Shown: positions 35,556-44,618 of the stretch, in pieces | Layout: the number at the start of each line of letters is the position of its first letter | How positions within the stretch are numbered: the stretch's first letter is position 1 | Source of the DNA: DATAAP01 sp041690495 | GTDB lineage: Bacteria; Pseudomonadota; Alphaproteobacteria; CACIAM-22H2 | Assembly: GCA_041690495.1 (NCBI GenBank) | Contig: JAWLHE010000005.1 | Span: 1-64,000 of the forward strand | Length of the DNA: 64,000 nt | Direction of reading: 5' to 3' | Made by a program: the position numbers and the translations under genes | Notes under the pieces: model-generated | Seen by the model: the letters and a program-made list of their open reading frames with translations, nothing else | What the model was told of the DNA's origin: nothing | Databases searched by the model: none

Positions 35556-37250
35556 TCAGCGGCGTCGCCAGGCCTGGGTCCTGCGGGCAAATGCGTGATT
35601 GAGAGCCACCTGCAGCAGCTTCACGCCCGCCGAGGTGACCACGATCATCGTCGCCATTGCAGCGGCGGCGGCCGTAAAGCCCGCCTCGTCCATGTTGACG
35701 ACGGCGATCGACGCCAGCTTCGTATCCGTTGAATACAGGAAGATCACGGCCGAAACCGTCGTCATTGCATTGACGAACAGGTATACGCCGATGTCCAGGA
35801 TCGCCGGCAGGCAGATCGGCACCGTTACCCGCATCAGCGTGCGATAGAACGGCACGCGCAGCGACGCCGACACCGCCTCGAACTCGGCATCGATCTGCTT
35901 CAGCGCCGTCACGGCCGTCAAATGTACGACCGTGTAAAAATGCGCGATCGTGTTTATTACCAGGATACCGAGGGTTGCATACAGGAAATTCAATGGGTTG
36001 TTGGGCGCATTGAAGAAAAAGATATAGCCCAGTCCCAGCACCAGTCCGGGAACCGCGAGCGGCAGGGTGGCGAGGAACTGCACGAGATTGCGGCCGACCG
36101 TGAAGCCCCTGCTCTTCTCGACCAGATAGGCGCCCGCGAACACAATCACGGTCCCGATCGCGGCGACCCACAAGGCCATGCGAACCGAGGTCCAGTACGG
36201 GGCCCAACCCGACGGGTCGAAATTCGCGAAATTGTAGTTGTTGAGGGTGAGGCTCAGATTGTAGGGCCAGAACTTGATGAACGACGCCCATACGGCAACC
36301 GCAAGAATACCGGCCAGCAGACCCGCGACGACGCCGCAGCAGGCGAACAGGCCCCAATCGCGCGCCGGCACGGGTCTCGGGACCAGCGGAACGGCACGGG
36401 CCGACAGAACGGCCATCTGGCGGCGCTGGACGAGCCGGTCGGCCAGGAAGGCCAGCACGGCCGGCATCAGCAGAACGAATCCGACAACAGCACCCATCGC
36501 GAAATTCTGCTGCCCGATCACCTGCTTATAAATGTCTGTTGCGAGCACGTTGAAACGGCCGCCGATAACCTTGGCGATGCCGAAATCGGTGATCACAAGC
36601 GTGAAGATGACAAAGCCGGCGCTGATTACGCCGTACTTTGCCGATGGCAGCGTCACCGTAAAGAACACCCGCAGACGCGAAGCGCCGAGAACATCTGCCG
36701 CCTCGTAAAGACGGCCGTCGGCCATCGACAGCGCGGTCGCGAGAATCATCAGCGCATGCGGGAAACAGTAGAAGACCTGGGCAATGACGATGCCCAAGGG
36801 GCCATAGATCGAATTGCCGAACAGCCAGTCCTTGAACAGGCCCTGATTGCCGAAAAGGTAAATGAGCGAGATTGCTGGCAGCAGCGACGGGGCAAGGATC
36901 GGAATCAGCGCCAGCGCCTGGAACAGCCATCTTGCCGGAATACAGGACCGCGTCAGGGCATAGGCGTAGATGAATGCAAGCGGGAGCACGATCGCCGTCG
37001 TCGCCAATGCCACCGCGATACTGTTCCAGAACGACTGGAACATCGCGGGGGTCGAGAAGTACCGGACGTAGTTCGCCAGGCCGACGAAATCGCCGTCACT
37101 GTTCTGAAAGCTCTTCGACAACAGCGCCCAGAGCGGCAAGGCCACCGTAACGGCGAGCCAGACGGTCAGCAGAACGAGGCCGGCGCGCATGATGACGTCG
37201 TCGGACGAGAGCGTCCGTCGTACTGTGGGGCCGCCGACCGCGGTCGCCAT
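35556..37250 (-). CDS. 2-Aminoethylphosphonate-type ABC transporter permease (fused two-domain)
   Basis: The 564-residue membrane protein contains two permease domains in one chain (about 65-270 and 340-555), each with its own EAA-like loop (YEAADVLGASRLRVFF and FEAVSASLRVPFYRTL). This is the FbpB-like fused layout of the PhnU2-type aminoethylphosphonate permeases. Substrate assignment rests on the operon: it follows an ATPase gene and phnY, phnA and phnW on the same strand, with a three-base gap to the ATPase. A binding-protein gene is missing from the cluster. An iron or spermidine permease is the alternative on sequence alone. Confidence 0.8.
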   Translation of the reverse strand: MATAVGGPTVRRTLSSDDVIMRAGLVLLTVWLAVTVALPLWALLSKSFQNSDGDFVGLANYVRYFSTPAMFQSFWNSIAVALATTAIVLPLAFIYAYALTRSCIPARWLFQALALIPILAPSLLPAISLIYLFGNQGLFKDWLFGNSIYGPLGIVIAQVFYCFPHALMILATALSMADGRLYEAADVLGASRLRVFFTVTLPSAKYGVISAGFVIFTLVITDFGIAKVIGGRFNVLATDIYKQVIGQQNFAMGAVVGFVLLMPAVLAFLADRLVQRRQMAVLSARAVPLVPRPVPARDWGLFACCGVVAGLLAGILAVAVWASFIKFWPYNLSLTLNNYNFANFDPSGWAPYWTSVRMALWVAAIGTVIVFAGAYLVEKSRGFTVGRNLVQFLATLPLAVPGLVLGLGYIFFFNAPNNPLNFLYATLGILVINTIAHFYTVVHLTAVTALKQIDAEFEAVSASLRVPFYRTLMRVTVPICLPAILDIGVYLFVNAMTTVSAVIFLYSTDTKLASIAVVNMDEAGFTAAAAAMATMIVVTSAGVKLLQVALNHAFARRTQAWRRR

Positions 37251-37253
37251 GGC

Positions 37254-38372
37254 CTAGTCGCGCGCGAAGACGCCGAGACGCTCGGGCGGCAGGGCAACCT
37301 CCAGATGTCGTCCTGGCTCGATGTCGTAGTCGCGCATCAGATTGATCGAGAAATCGGCCTGGATGACCGCCTCCGGCATCGCCGCCGGCCGCAGGCTGGC
37401 GCGGCAGAAGGAGCCCATGAAGTCGCATTCGGCGATCTCGACCGCTAAGCGGTTGAGGATTCCCGCCTCGAGCCCGCGCACGCGCACGTCCTCCGGCCGG
37501 ATCGAGACGCGGACGCGCGCCCCCGGCGCCAATCCATCGCTGTCGCACTCCAGCTCGGCAGCACCCAGCCGTACCCGCCCTGCCCCCACGAGCACGCCAT
37601 CGAGGAAGTTCATCGTGCCCACGAAATCGGCAACGAACGGCGTGGCCGGTTCGCGATAGATTTCGATTGGCGTTCCGACCTGTTCGATCACGCCATGGTT
37701 CATAACAACGATACGGTCGGCCATGGTCAGCGCCTCTTCCTGATCGTGCGTCACCATGATCGTGGTGACGCCGAGGCGACGCTGCAGAGCCTTGACCTCG
37801 TGCCGCAGGCGCAGCCGGACCCGCGCATCAAGCGCCGACAGCGGCTCATCCAGAAGCAGCAAGCCTGGAGACGTGGCGAGGGCCCGCGCCAGTGCCACAC
37901 GCTGCTGCTGCCCGCCCGAGATCTGCGCCGGGTATTTGGCGCCGTATTCCGGCAAGCCGACCAGCGTGAGAAGCTCCGCGACCCGGGTAGCGATTGCCGC
38001 TTTTCTGAGCTTGCGGCTTCTGAGTCCGTAGCCGACGTTTTCGGCAACGGTCAGGTTGGGAAACAAGGCATAGGACTGGAAGACGATTCCGAAATCGCGG
38101 GCCGACGGTGGAAGCCCGGAAATATCGCGACCGCCCTGCTCGATCGTGCCCTCGGACTGAATATCGAGGCCGGCGATCGCCCGGAGAAGCGTGGTCTTGC
38201 CGCAACCCGACGGTCCGAGAAAGCAGACGAACTCACCGCCGACAATATCGAGTGAGACGTCCTTGAGCGCGGCGAAACCGCCAAACAGTTTCGTCAGATT
38301 GCGAATACGTAAAAACGGTGCGCTCGTGCCGCCCAAGGTCGCCGCCGCCGGCCAATGGGCCTCGCCGTACAT
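37254..38372 (-). CDS. 2-Aminoethylphosphonate-type ABC transporter ATPase
   Basis: The 372-residue ATPase belongs to the PotA/FbpC group with a C-terminal TOBE domain. It has Walker A LGPSGCGKTT, signature ISGGQQQRVALARAL, Walker B LLLLDEPLSALDA and switch TIMVTHDQEEALTMAD. The TOBE region spans about 245-370. The start is placed at ATG 38372 because a GGGGGTGGG tract precedes it; upstream in-frame sequence to 38522 is Arg-rich and unlike the family. It is encoded between phnY and the fused permease, so a phosphonate role is inferred from context. Confidence 0.83.
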   Translation of the reverse strand: MYGEAHWPAAATLGGTSAPFLRIRNLTKLFGGFAALKDVSLDIVGGEFVCFLGPSGCGKTTLLRAIAGLDIQSEGTIEQGGRDISGLPPSARDFGIVFQSYALFPNLTVAENVGYGLRSRKLRKAAIATRVAELLTLVGLPEYGAKYPAQISGGQQQRVALARALATSPGLLLLDEPLSALDARVRLRLRHEVKALQRRLGVTTIMVTHDQEEALTMADRIVVMNHGVIEQVGTPIEIYREPATPFVADFVGTMNFLDGVLVGAGRVRLGAAELECDSDGLAPGARVRVSIRPEDVRVRGLEAGILNRLAVEIAECDFMGSFCRASLRPAAMPEAVIQADFSINLMRDYDIEPGRHLEVALPPERLGVFARD

Positions 38373-38533
38373 GTCTGCCCACCCCCAAGAAACCTGGTTC
38401 CCGTGCGGCCCGTGTCTTGCGGGACCATCGCTCGGACGCCGAATCCTGTTCCTTCGTGGGCGCAGCCGTTGTCCGGTGCGTCCACAGCGTTCAGAATACG
38501 CATTCGCCCGGCATCGATCCACTCAATCCCGCA

Positions 38534-39997
38534 TCAGCCCGGCCACGGCAGCGAGTACGTCTTCACGTTGGTGAAGCTCTTCATGGCTTCCACCACGCCC
38601 TCCTTGTAACCGAGGCCCGAATCCTTGATGCCGCCAAACGGCGACATCTCGATGCGATAGCCGGGAACCTCCCAGATGTTCACCGTGCCGACATCGAGGT
38701 CATTGATGAAGCGGGTGATGTAATCCAGCCGGTTCGTGCACGCGCCCGAGGACAGGCCGAACGCCGTCGAGTTCGAGATGCGGATCACGTCGTCGATATC
38801 CCTGCAACGGATGACCGGAATGACAGGGCCGAAGGTTTCCTCGCGCACCAGTTCGCAGTCGAACGGAACGCGGTCGACCACCGTCGGCGGGTAGAGCGCG
38901 CCCTCGCGCTTGTTGCCGTAGAGGAGTTTTGCCCCCTTCGCGACCGCATCGTTGACCCGCCGTTCGAACATCGCGGCGGCACCCTCTGTGATCACCGTCC
39001 CCAGATCGGTGTCGGGATTGGCGGGATCGCCGTACTTGATCTTCTTCGCCTTCTCGACGACGCGCTCGACGAACGCGTCCGCGATCTTCTCCACCGCCAG
39101 AATGCGCTTCACCGCCGTACAGCGCTGGCCGGAGTTCTTCGTAGCCCCGGCGACCGCGAGCTCCGCCGCCTTGTCGAGGTCGGCGTCTTCCATGATGATC
39201 AGCGGATCGTTGCCGCCGAGCTCGAGCACCATGCGCCGGTACCCGGCCTTTGCGGCAATGTACTTGCCCACCGGCACGCTGCCGGTAAACGTGATCAAGT
39301 CGATATGCGGGTTGACGATCATCTCGTCGCCGATATCGGCAGGCAGGCCGGTCACGACGGACAGCATCTCCGGCGGCAGGCCAGCCTCGTACAGCACGTC
39401 GGCGAGGAGAAGTGCGGTGAGCGGTGTCAGCTCCGTCGGCTTCAGGACGACGCGGTTGTTGGTCGCGATCGCCGGCGCAAGCTTGTGCGCGACCATGTTC
39501 AGCGGGTGATTGAACGGAGTGATCGCACTTATGACGCCGAGCAGCGGCTGGCGGGTCGTGTAGATGCGCCGCGCCTTGCCGTGCGGGGTGATGTCGCAGG
39601 AGAAGATCTCGCCATCGTCCTTGATCGCGAGCTGGCCGGCGAGCGTGAAGACGTCATAGGCACGGCCGACCTCATAGAGCGAATCCTTCTTGCTCAGGCC
39701 GGACTCGGCCGTGATCAGGCTCGCAATCTCCTCCTTGCGCGCCGCCAGCTTCTCGCCCGTCGTCATCAGGATCTTCTGCCGGTCGTAGCGCGTCAGCTTC
39801 GACTTGTAGCCGGCGGCGATCCTGAAGGCTTCGCGCGCGTGGTCGGATGTGCCGCGCGGGACGGTGCCGACCACCTCGTTCGTGTACGGATTGAAGACCT
39901 CGACGCGTTCCGCCGTGTCGACCTTACGGCCGGCGATACGCATGGACTCGTGGCGGATCCGGGTGCTCGCGGCGACGGGACGAAGCTGCACGGTCAT
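38534..39997 (-). CDS. phnY: Phosphonoacetaldehyde dehydrogenase
   Basis: The 487-residue aldehyde dehydrogenase has the catalytic Cys at C293 (NSGQRCTAVKRI), the general base Glu in LELGGNDPLI, and the NAD-binding FTGSVPVGKYIA motif. Its place between phnA and a transporter supports PhnY, which oxidises phosphonoacetaldehyde to phosphonoacetate in the pathway described in Sinorhizobium meliloti. The assignment over other ALDH types rests on this operon context. The gap to phnA is 12 bases. Confidence 0.88.
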   Translation of the reverse strand: MTVQLRPVAASTRIRHESMRIAGRKVDTAERVEVFNPYTNEVVGTVPRGTSDHAREAFRIAAGYKSKLTRYDRQKILMTTGEKLAARKEEIASLITAESGLSKKDSLYEVGRAYDVFTLAGQLAIKDDGEIFSCDITPHGKARRIYTTRQPLLGVISAITPFNHPLNMVAHKLAPAIATNNRVVLKPTELTPLTALLLADVLYEAGLPPEMLSVVTGLPADIGDEMIVNPHIDLITFTGSVPVGKYIAAKAGYRRMVLELGGNDPLIIMEDADLDKAAELAVAGATKNSGQRCTAVKRILAVEKIADAFVERVVEKAKKIKYGDPANPDTDLGTVITEGAAAMFERRVNDAVAKGAKLLYGNKREGALYPPTVVDRVPFDCELVREETFGPVIPVIRCRDIDDVIRISNSTAFGLSSGACTNRLDYITRFINDLDVGTVNIWEVPGYRIEMSPFGGIKDSGLGYKEGVVEAMKSFTNVKTYSLPWPG

Positions 39998-40009
39998 GAC
40001 GTTGAGCCC

Positions 40010-41260
40010 TCAGTGAACGTGATTGAGCGCGACATCGAAAATGTCGAAGTTGCGGAGCCTGCGGCCGGCGATGTCCGCCGGGCGGTTGATGATAAACGGG
40101 ACCTTCTGCTCCGAAATGCCGCCGTGAGAGCGCAGCGGTTCGGTCAGGCCGGACAGGTCGTGCCGCGACCGGCTGGTGCCAAGCACCTTGTGCCGGGTTG
40201 AGACAACGACGATGTCACCCATTCGGTCTTCCGGCAGCTCGAACCGGGCGCAGGCATCCGCTCGGTCAAGCGCCTGGTCGATACCGGTCAGGCCGCCAAG
40301 GCGATCGAGGAGCCCTGTCACGTCCGCGCCCTCCGGCAGATATGCCGTCGCGAACGAGCCCAGCGCGCCGTGATGCACGACATACGGATCGGTGATCGGC
40401 AGGATAACGCGCGCCGCGCCCGCGCCCAGCCACTCGTCCAGCACGTCCTGCAGATAGATCACGTCCGGGCTGCCCAGACTGTCGTGCTTCGCATTCATGC
40501 CGTGGTCGGCGGTGAGAGCAATGACGCAGCCCATCTCGTCGAGTTGCGCCAGATAGCGGTCCATCATGCCGTAGAATGCGTTGGCGACCGGGGTGCCGGG
40601 GGCATGCTTGTGCTGAATGTAGTCGGTCGTTGACAGGTACATGATCTGTGGCCGGTCGCGCCGCATCAACTCGACCCCGGCGGCGAACACGAACTCGCTA
40701 AGCTCGGCACTGTAGACGCTCGGCACCGGCTTACCGACCAGCTCGACGACCCCGTCGATGCCATTGCTTTCGACGGTGGCCTGGTCGGCCTTTTCCGACG
40801 AAAAGCTGCACGCCTTCCCCGGCCCGAGCGCCAGCCCCTTGCCGAGGAGCCCACGCAGCTTGTCCTTGGCCGTCACGACGGCGATCCGGCTCCCGGCCGT
40901 CTGCATGGCCTTGAAGATCGTGGCGACGCGCAGGAATTTCGGGTCGTTCATCATCACTTCGGCATCGGACTCGCGGTCGTAGAAGAAATTGCCGCAGATG
41001 CCGTGCACCTGCGGCGGCACCCCGGTGACGATCGAAAGATTGTTGGGATTGGTGAAGCTCGGCACGACACAATCGGCGAGCGTGCTCGTTCCTGCCTCCA
41101 GCACGCGGCCGAGGAACGGCGCGAGCCCCGCCTCCACTGCGCGCTCGATATACCCCGGTTCGGAACCGTCAACGCACACCACCACGACCGGCTCGGTCGG
41201 CACGCGATAGCGTCGGCCATTCACCTCTACAGCCCGCATCCCATCGAATCCCGCGTTCAT
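40010..41260 (-). CDS. phnA: Phosphonoacetate hydrolase
   Basis: The 416-residue member of the alkaline phosphatase superfamily splits phosphonoacetate into acetate and phosphate with two zinc ions. Metal ligands and nucleophile can be placed: D31 in CVDGSEPGY, the Thr nucleophile T70 in PSFTNPNNLSIVTG, and later ALTADHGMNAKHD and the SHGG motif near the C-terminus (RSHGGISEQKVPF). It overlaps phnW by four bases and is followed by phnY. This is the carbon-phosphorus bond-breaking step of the operon. Confidence 0.93.
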   Translation of the reverse strand: MNAGFDGMRAVEVNGRRYRVPTEPVVVVCVDGSEPGYIERAVEAGLAPFLGRVLEAGTSTLADCVVPSFTNPNNLSIVTGVPPQVHGICGNFFYDRESDAEVMMNDPKFLRVATIFKAMQTAGSRIAVVTAKDKLRGLLGKGLALGPGKACSFSSEKADQATVESNGIDGVVELVGKPVPSVYSAELSEFVFAAGVELMRRDRPQIMYLSTTDYIQHKHAPGTPVANAFYGMMDRYLAQLDEMGCVIALTADHGMNAKHDSLGSPDVIYLQDVLDEWLGAGAARVILPITDPYVVHHGALGSFATAYLPEGADVTGLLDRLGGLTGIDQALDRADACARFELPEDRMGDIVVVSTRHKVLGTSRSRHDLSGLTEPLRSHGGISEQKVPFIINRPADIAGRRLRNFDIFDVALNHVH

Positions 41261-42408
41261 GCCGCCTGAGCCGGACTGCAGCGGCTCACTCCCATCTCGG
41301 CAAGAACCTCGCGGATTGCGCTCAGCGCCCCGCGCATATGATCCGCATTCAATCGGCCGATGCAGCCGATGCGAAAGCTGTCGGCGACAGTCAGCTTGCC
41401 GGGATAGATCACGTAGCCACGCTCCTTGAGTCGGTCGTAGAAGGTTTCAAAGACGAAGTTCGGGTCGGCCGGCATGTGGAAGGTGACGATGATCGGCGCC
41501 TGCAACTCGTCCGGCAGCAGAGTGCGGAAGCCGAGGGCGCGCATGCCGTCCACGAGAATGCGGCAGTTCGCCGCGTATCGCCCGCCGCGACCAGAAACCC
41601 CGCCTTCCGCCAGGAATTCCTCGATCGCCTGGTGCAGCGATACGATCACATGAATCGGCGGGGTGAAACGCCACTGCCCGTTCTTCTCCATGGCCGTCCA
41701 CTGGTCGTGGAGATCGAGCACGAGGGCGGTTGCATTGCCTTTGGTCGCCTTCAGCGCCTCGATCCGGCAGACGAGCAAGCCCAGGCCGGGAACGCCTTCC
41801 AGGCATTTGTTGCTGGACGCCGCCAGCGCGTCATACGGCGTCCTGGCTGCATCGAGTGCGATCGCGCCGAAAGCGCTCATCGCGTCCACCAGCAGCCTGC
41901 GCCCGCTCCGCGCCACGATGTCGGCGATCGCAGGGACCGGGTTGAGGATGCCGCTGGTGGTCTCGCAATGGACGACGAAGACGTGTGTGATCGATCGGTC
42001 GGCCTGTAATGCCGTCGCGAGCTGCTCGAGGTCGGGCGGCGTGTCTTCCGGCGTCTCCAGCACGGCGAATGCGCGGCCGGCAACCTCGCAGATCTTCGCG
42101 GCGCGCTTGCCGTATGCGCCGTTGATCAGCAGCAGCACCTTGCCCGCGCGCGGCACGAAGTTGGTCAGCATGGCCTCGACCGCGAACGTGCCGCTTCCCT
42201 GCAGCGGTACGGTCGTGTGCGTTCCGGCGCCGCCCGCTATCGCGGTGACACGGTCGAGGACCGCTCGATTGATCCTGATGAACTCGGCGTCGCGCGAGCC
42301 CCAGTCATGGATCATGACCTGCTTGACGGTTCGCGAGGTGGTCAGCGGTCCCGGCGTCAGGAGCAGCGGGTCGCCGGTTTCGGATGCTGCGCGTTGCGAT
42401 ATACCCAT
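41257..42408 (-). CDS. phnW: 2-Aminoethylphosphonate-pyruvate transaminase
   Basis: The 383-residue class V aminotransferase converts 2-aminoethylphosphonate and pyruvate to phosphonoacetaldehyde and alanine. The PLP lysine is K201 in ASSNKCLEGVPG. Family blocks LLLTPGPLTTSRTVKQVM, WGSRDAEF, VPLQGSGTFAVEA and CETTSGILNPV are clear. It is the first gene of the operon, divergent from a LysR regulator 95 bases away, and overlaps phnA by four bases. No phosphonatase gene phnX is present; phnA and phnY replace it. Confidence 0.95.
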   Translation of the reverse strand: MGISQRAASETGDPLLLTPGPLTTSRTVKQVMIHDWGSRDAEFIRINRAVLDRVTAIAGGAGTHTTVPLQGSGTFAVEAMLTNFVPRAGKVLLLINGAYGKRAAKICEVAGRAFAVLETPEDTPPDLEQLATALQADRSITHVFVVHCETTSGILNPVPAIADIVARSGRRLLVDAMSAFGAIALDAARTPYDALAASSNKCLEGVPGLGLLVCRIEALKATKGNATALVLDLHDQWTAMEKNGQWRFTPPIHVIVSLHQAIEEFLAEGGVSGRGGRYAANCRILVDGMRALGFRTLLPDELQAPIIVTFHMPADPNFVFETFYDRLKERGYVIYPGKLTVADSFRIGCIGRLNADHMRGALSAIREVLAEMGVSRCSPAQAA

Positions 42409-42466
42409 GCCAGACCTCTCGCGTCCCGATTGACGCCATGCTGCGCTTCGAGGTTCTATAATTCAA

Positions 42467-42509
42467 ATTCATATTTTCGACATCTGGTATAGGTAATTCC
42501 GATATGAAT
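42467..42509. promoter_or_regulatory. Divergent phnW/LysR control region with an inverted repeat
   Basis: ATTCATAT (42467-42474) and ATATGAAT (42502-42509) are perfect eight-base arms 35 bases apart, and the second covers the regulator's start codon. The DNA between phnW and the regulator is strikingly AT-rich compared with its surroundings. LysR regulators usually bind such divergent regions and repress their own gene. Confidence 0.5.
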
Positions 42510-43415
42510 ATGACGCAGCTCCGCGCATTCCATGTCGTCGCGCACGAGCGCAGCTTCACCGGCGCTGCGCGGGCAGCGGGAATCAGCCAGCCAACCCTGT
42601 CGGGACAGGTCAAATCGCTCGAAGACAGCTACCGCGTAAGGCTGTTCGAGCGTCGCGGACGGGGCGTACAGCTGACGGAGCTGGGGCAAAGCCTCTACGC
42701 GGTCACGAACCGCCTGTTCGCGATGGCTGACGAGGCGGAGGCCCTGCTCGCCGGCAGCAAGGCGCTGACCCGCGGTCATCTCCGCGTCGCCGCCGACAGC
42801 GCCTACCATGTCATTCCGATTCTGTCCCGGCTGAAGCAGCTTCATTCCGGCCTCACTTTCGCGTTGAGCATCGGCAATTCGGCGAGCGTCCTGAAGCAGC
42901 TCTTCGATTACGAGGCGGACATTGCGGTCATGGCGAAGATGACCTCCGACCCGCGCCTCCATACCATGGAGTTCCGCCGCGACCGTCTCGTCCTGTTCGT
43001 GCCGCAATCCCATGCCTTCGCGAGGCGGCGGCGCATCCGGTTGACCGACCTTCATGGACAGGAACTTGTTCTGCGCGAGCGCGGATCGATCACACGCGAG
43101 GTCTTCGAACAGACCCTGGCGGAGCGCGGTGTGCGTCCCGGCAACCTGGTCGAGGTACAGACCCGCGAGGGCGTGCGCGAGGCCGTCGCAGCAGGGTTCG
43201 GGGTCGGCGTGGTGTTCGAGAGCGAGTTCGGCTCGGATGAGCGCTTCCACCCGATCCGCGTCTCCGACGCCGACCTAGCGGTGGCCGAATACGCGATCTG
43301 TCTGCACGAGCGTCGCCATATCGCGCTGGTTCGCGCCTTTCTCGATATCGCGACGGCCATATCGCCGATCCGGAAGCCCCGGCACGGTGCGGTCGCCGGG
43401 GCCGCTCGCTCGTAA
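42504..43415 (+). CDS. LysR-family regulator of the aminoethylphosphonate operon
   Basis: The 303-residue regulator has an N-terminal winged helix (about 1-60; TQLRAFHVVAHERSFTGAARAAGISQPTLS) and a periplasmic-binding-like effector domain (about 88-290). It is divergent from phnW and so is the likely activator of the phn operon; LysR regulators near phnW genes respond to 2-aminoethylphosphonate in related bacteria. The start is ATG 42504, with a second in-frame ATG at 42510. It is convergent with the iron alcohol dehydrogenase gene, 18 bases between stops. Confidence 0.9.
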   Translation: MNMTQLRAFHVVAHERSFTGAARAAGISQPTLSGQVKSLEDSYRVRLFERRGRGVQLTELGQSLYAVTNRLFAMADEAEALLAGSKALTRGHLRVAADSAYHVIPILSRLKQLHSGLTFALSIGNSASVLKQLFDYEADIAVMAKMTSDPRLHTMEFRRDRLVLFVPQSHAFARRRRIRLTDLHGQELVLRERGSITREVFEQTLAERGVRPGNLVEVQTREGVREAVAAGFGVGVVFESEFGSDERFHPIRVSDADLAVAEYAICLHERRHIALVRAFLDIATAISPIRKPRHGAVAGAARS

Positions 43416-43433
43416 CAGCGCCCGCGGCGACGC

Positions 43434-44606
43434 TCAGAGGGACCCGGCCATGGCGGCCTCGTACATGCGCTTCATCTCCGGCACGCCCGCCCTGACCGGG
43501 TTCCCGCCCGCGCAGGGATCGACGGCAGCCATCTCGGAGAACCGGTCGAGATGGGCCCGGGTGACGTGCAGGTCGGCTAGCGTATGCGGGATGCCAATTT
43601 GCTTGCGCAGCGCGAGGACCCAATCCACGAAGCCGTCGAAGGACGCTTCCGGCAGGTCGAGCCAGCGCGCCAGGCGCGTCAGCTTCTCGTCGATCGCCGC
43701 ACGGTTGAAGGCCAGCACGTAAGGCATCACCACGGCGTTGGTCAGCCCGTGATGGGTGTCCAGCACCGACCCCACCGGGTGCGAGAGCGCGTGGATCGCG
43801 CCGAGGCCCTTCTGGAAGGCAGTGGAGCCCATCTGCGAGGCGGCCAGCATGTGGCTGCGCGCTTCGATGTCCTTGCCGTCGGCGACCGCCCGCGGCAGAT
43901 ACTCCTTCACCAGGCGCATCCCCTCTACCGCGATCCCGTCCGCATACGGATGATAGAATGGCGCGCAGTAGGCTTCGAGGCAATGTGCGAACGCGTCCAT
44001 GCCGGTCGCGGCCGTCACATGCGAGGGCAGGCCGATCGTCAGTTCCGGGTCGGCAATGACGACCACCGGCATCATGCGCGGATGGAAGATGATCTTCTTG
44101 GTTTCGGTTCGCTCGTCGGTGATGACCGACGCACGCCCGGTTTCCGAGCCCGTACCCGCCGTGGTCGGCACCGCGACGACCGGTGCGATCCCGTCCGGAT
44201 CGGCGCGCGTCCAGTAGTCGCCGATGTCCTCGAAATCCCACATCGGCCGGGTCTGTCCCGCCATGAAGGCGATCGCCTTGCCGGCATCTAGCGCGCTGCC
44301 GCCGCCGAAGGCGATCACCCCGTCATGCCTCCCGTCTCGCCACGCCTTCAGTCCATCATCGACGTTCTTCGAGACCGGATTGCCCTTGATGTCGGAGAAC
44401 AGCGCGACACCCAGCCCGGCATCGGTGCAAAGCTTCGCCGCCCGGGAAATCATCGGCAGCCTGGCGAGCCCCGGATCCGTCACCAGCAGTGGGCGCCCGA
44501 TCCCGGCCAGCTTGCAGGCGGATGGCAGCTCCTTGAGCCGCCCGGCACCGAAGCGGATCGTGGTCGGGTAATTCCAGTTGCCCCGGAGTGGGATCGACGC
44601 GGTCAT
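43434..44606 (-). CDS. Iron-containing alcohol dehydrogenase
   Basis: The 390-residue group III alcohol dehydrogenase has the NAD-binding GGGSALDAGKAIA motif at about 99-111 and the family signature with iron ligands in MDAFAHCLEAY, AIHALSHPVGSVLDTHHG. The substrate is unknown. It is the last of a three-gene minus-strand set with an aldehyde dehydrogenase (12 bases upstream) and a glutamine-synthetase-like ligase. Together these could oxidise an alcohol to an acid. A phosphonoacetaldehyde or hydroxyalkyl reductase role is an alternative suggested by the neighbouring phn operon. Confidence 0.88.
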   Translation of the reverse strand: MTASIPLRGNWNYPTTIRFGAGRLKELPSACKLAGIGRPLLVTDPGLARLPMISRAAKLCTDAGLGVALFSDIKGNPVSKNVDDGLKAWRDGRHDGVIAFGGGSALDAGKAIAFMAGQTRPMWDFEDIGDYWTRADPDGIAPVVAVPTTAGTGSETGRASVITDERTETKKIIFHPRMMPVVVIADPELTIGLPSHVTAATGMDAFAHCLEAYCAPFYHPYADGIAVEGMRLVKEYLPRAVADGKDIEARSHMLAASQMGSTAFQKGLGAIHALSHPVGSVLDTHHGLTNAVVMPYVLAFNRAAIDEKLTRLARWLDLPEASFDGFVDWVLALRKQIGIPHTLADLHVTRAHLDRFSEMAAVDPCAGGNPVRAGVPEMKRMYEAAMAGSL

Positions 44607-44618
44607 GATGTGCGCCTC

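Noticed and set aside
35922..37448. A 508-codon plus-strand frame opposite the phosphonate permease
   Set aside because: The sequence is extremely rich in Arg, Asp, Gln and His and lies opposite a well-defined membrane protein gene.
38318..40201. A 627-codon plus-strand frame opposite phnY
   Set aside because: It mirrors phnY codon structure and has no recognisable domain.
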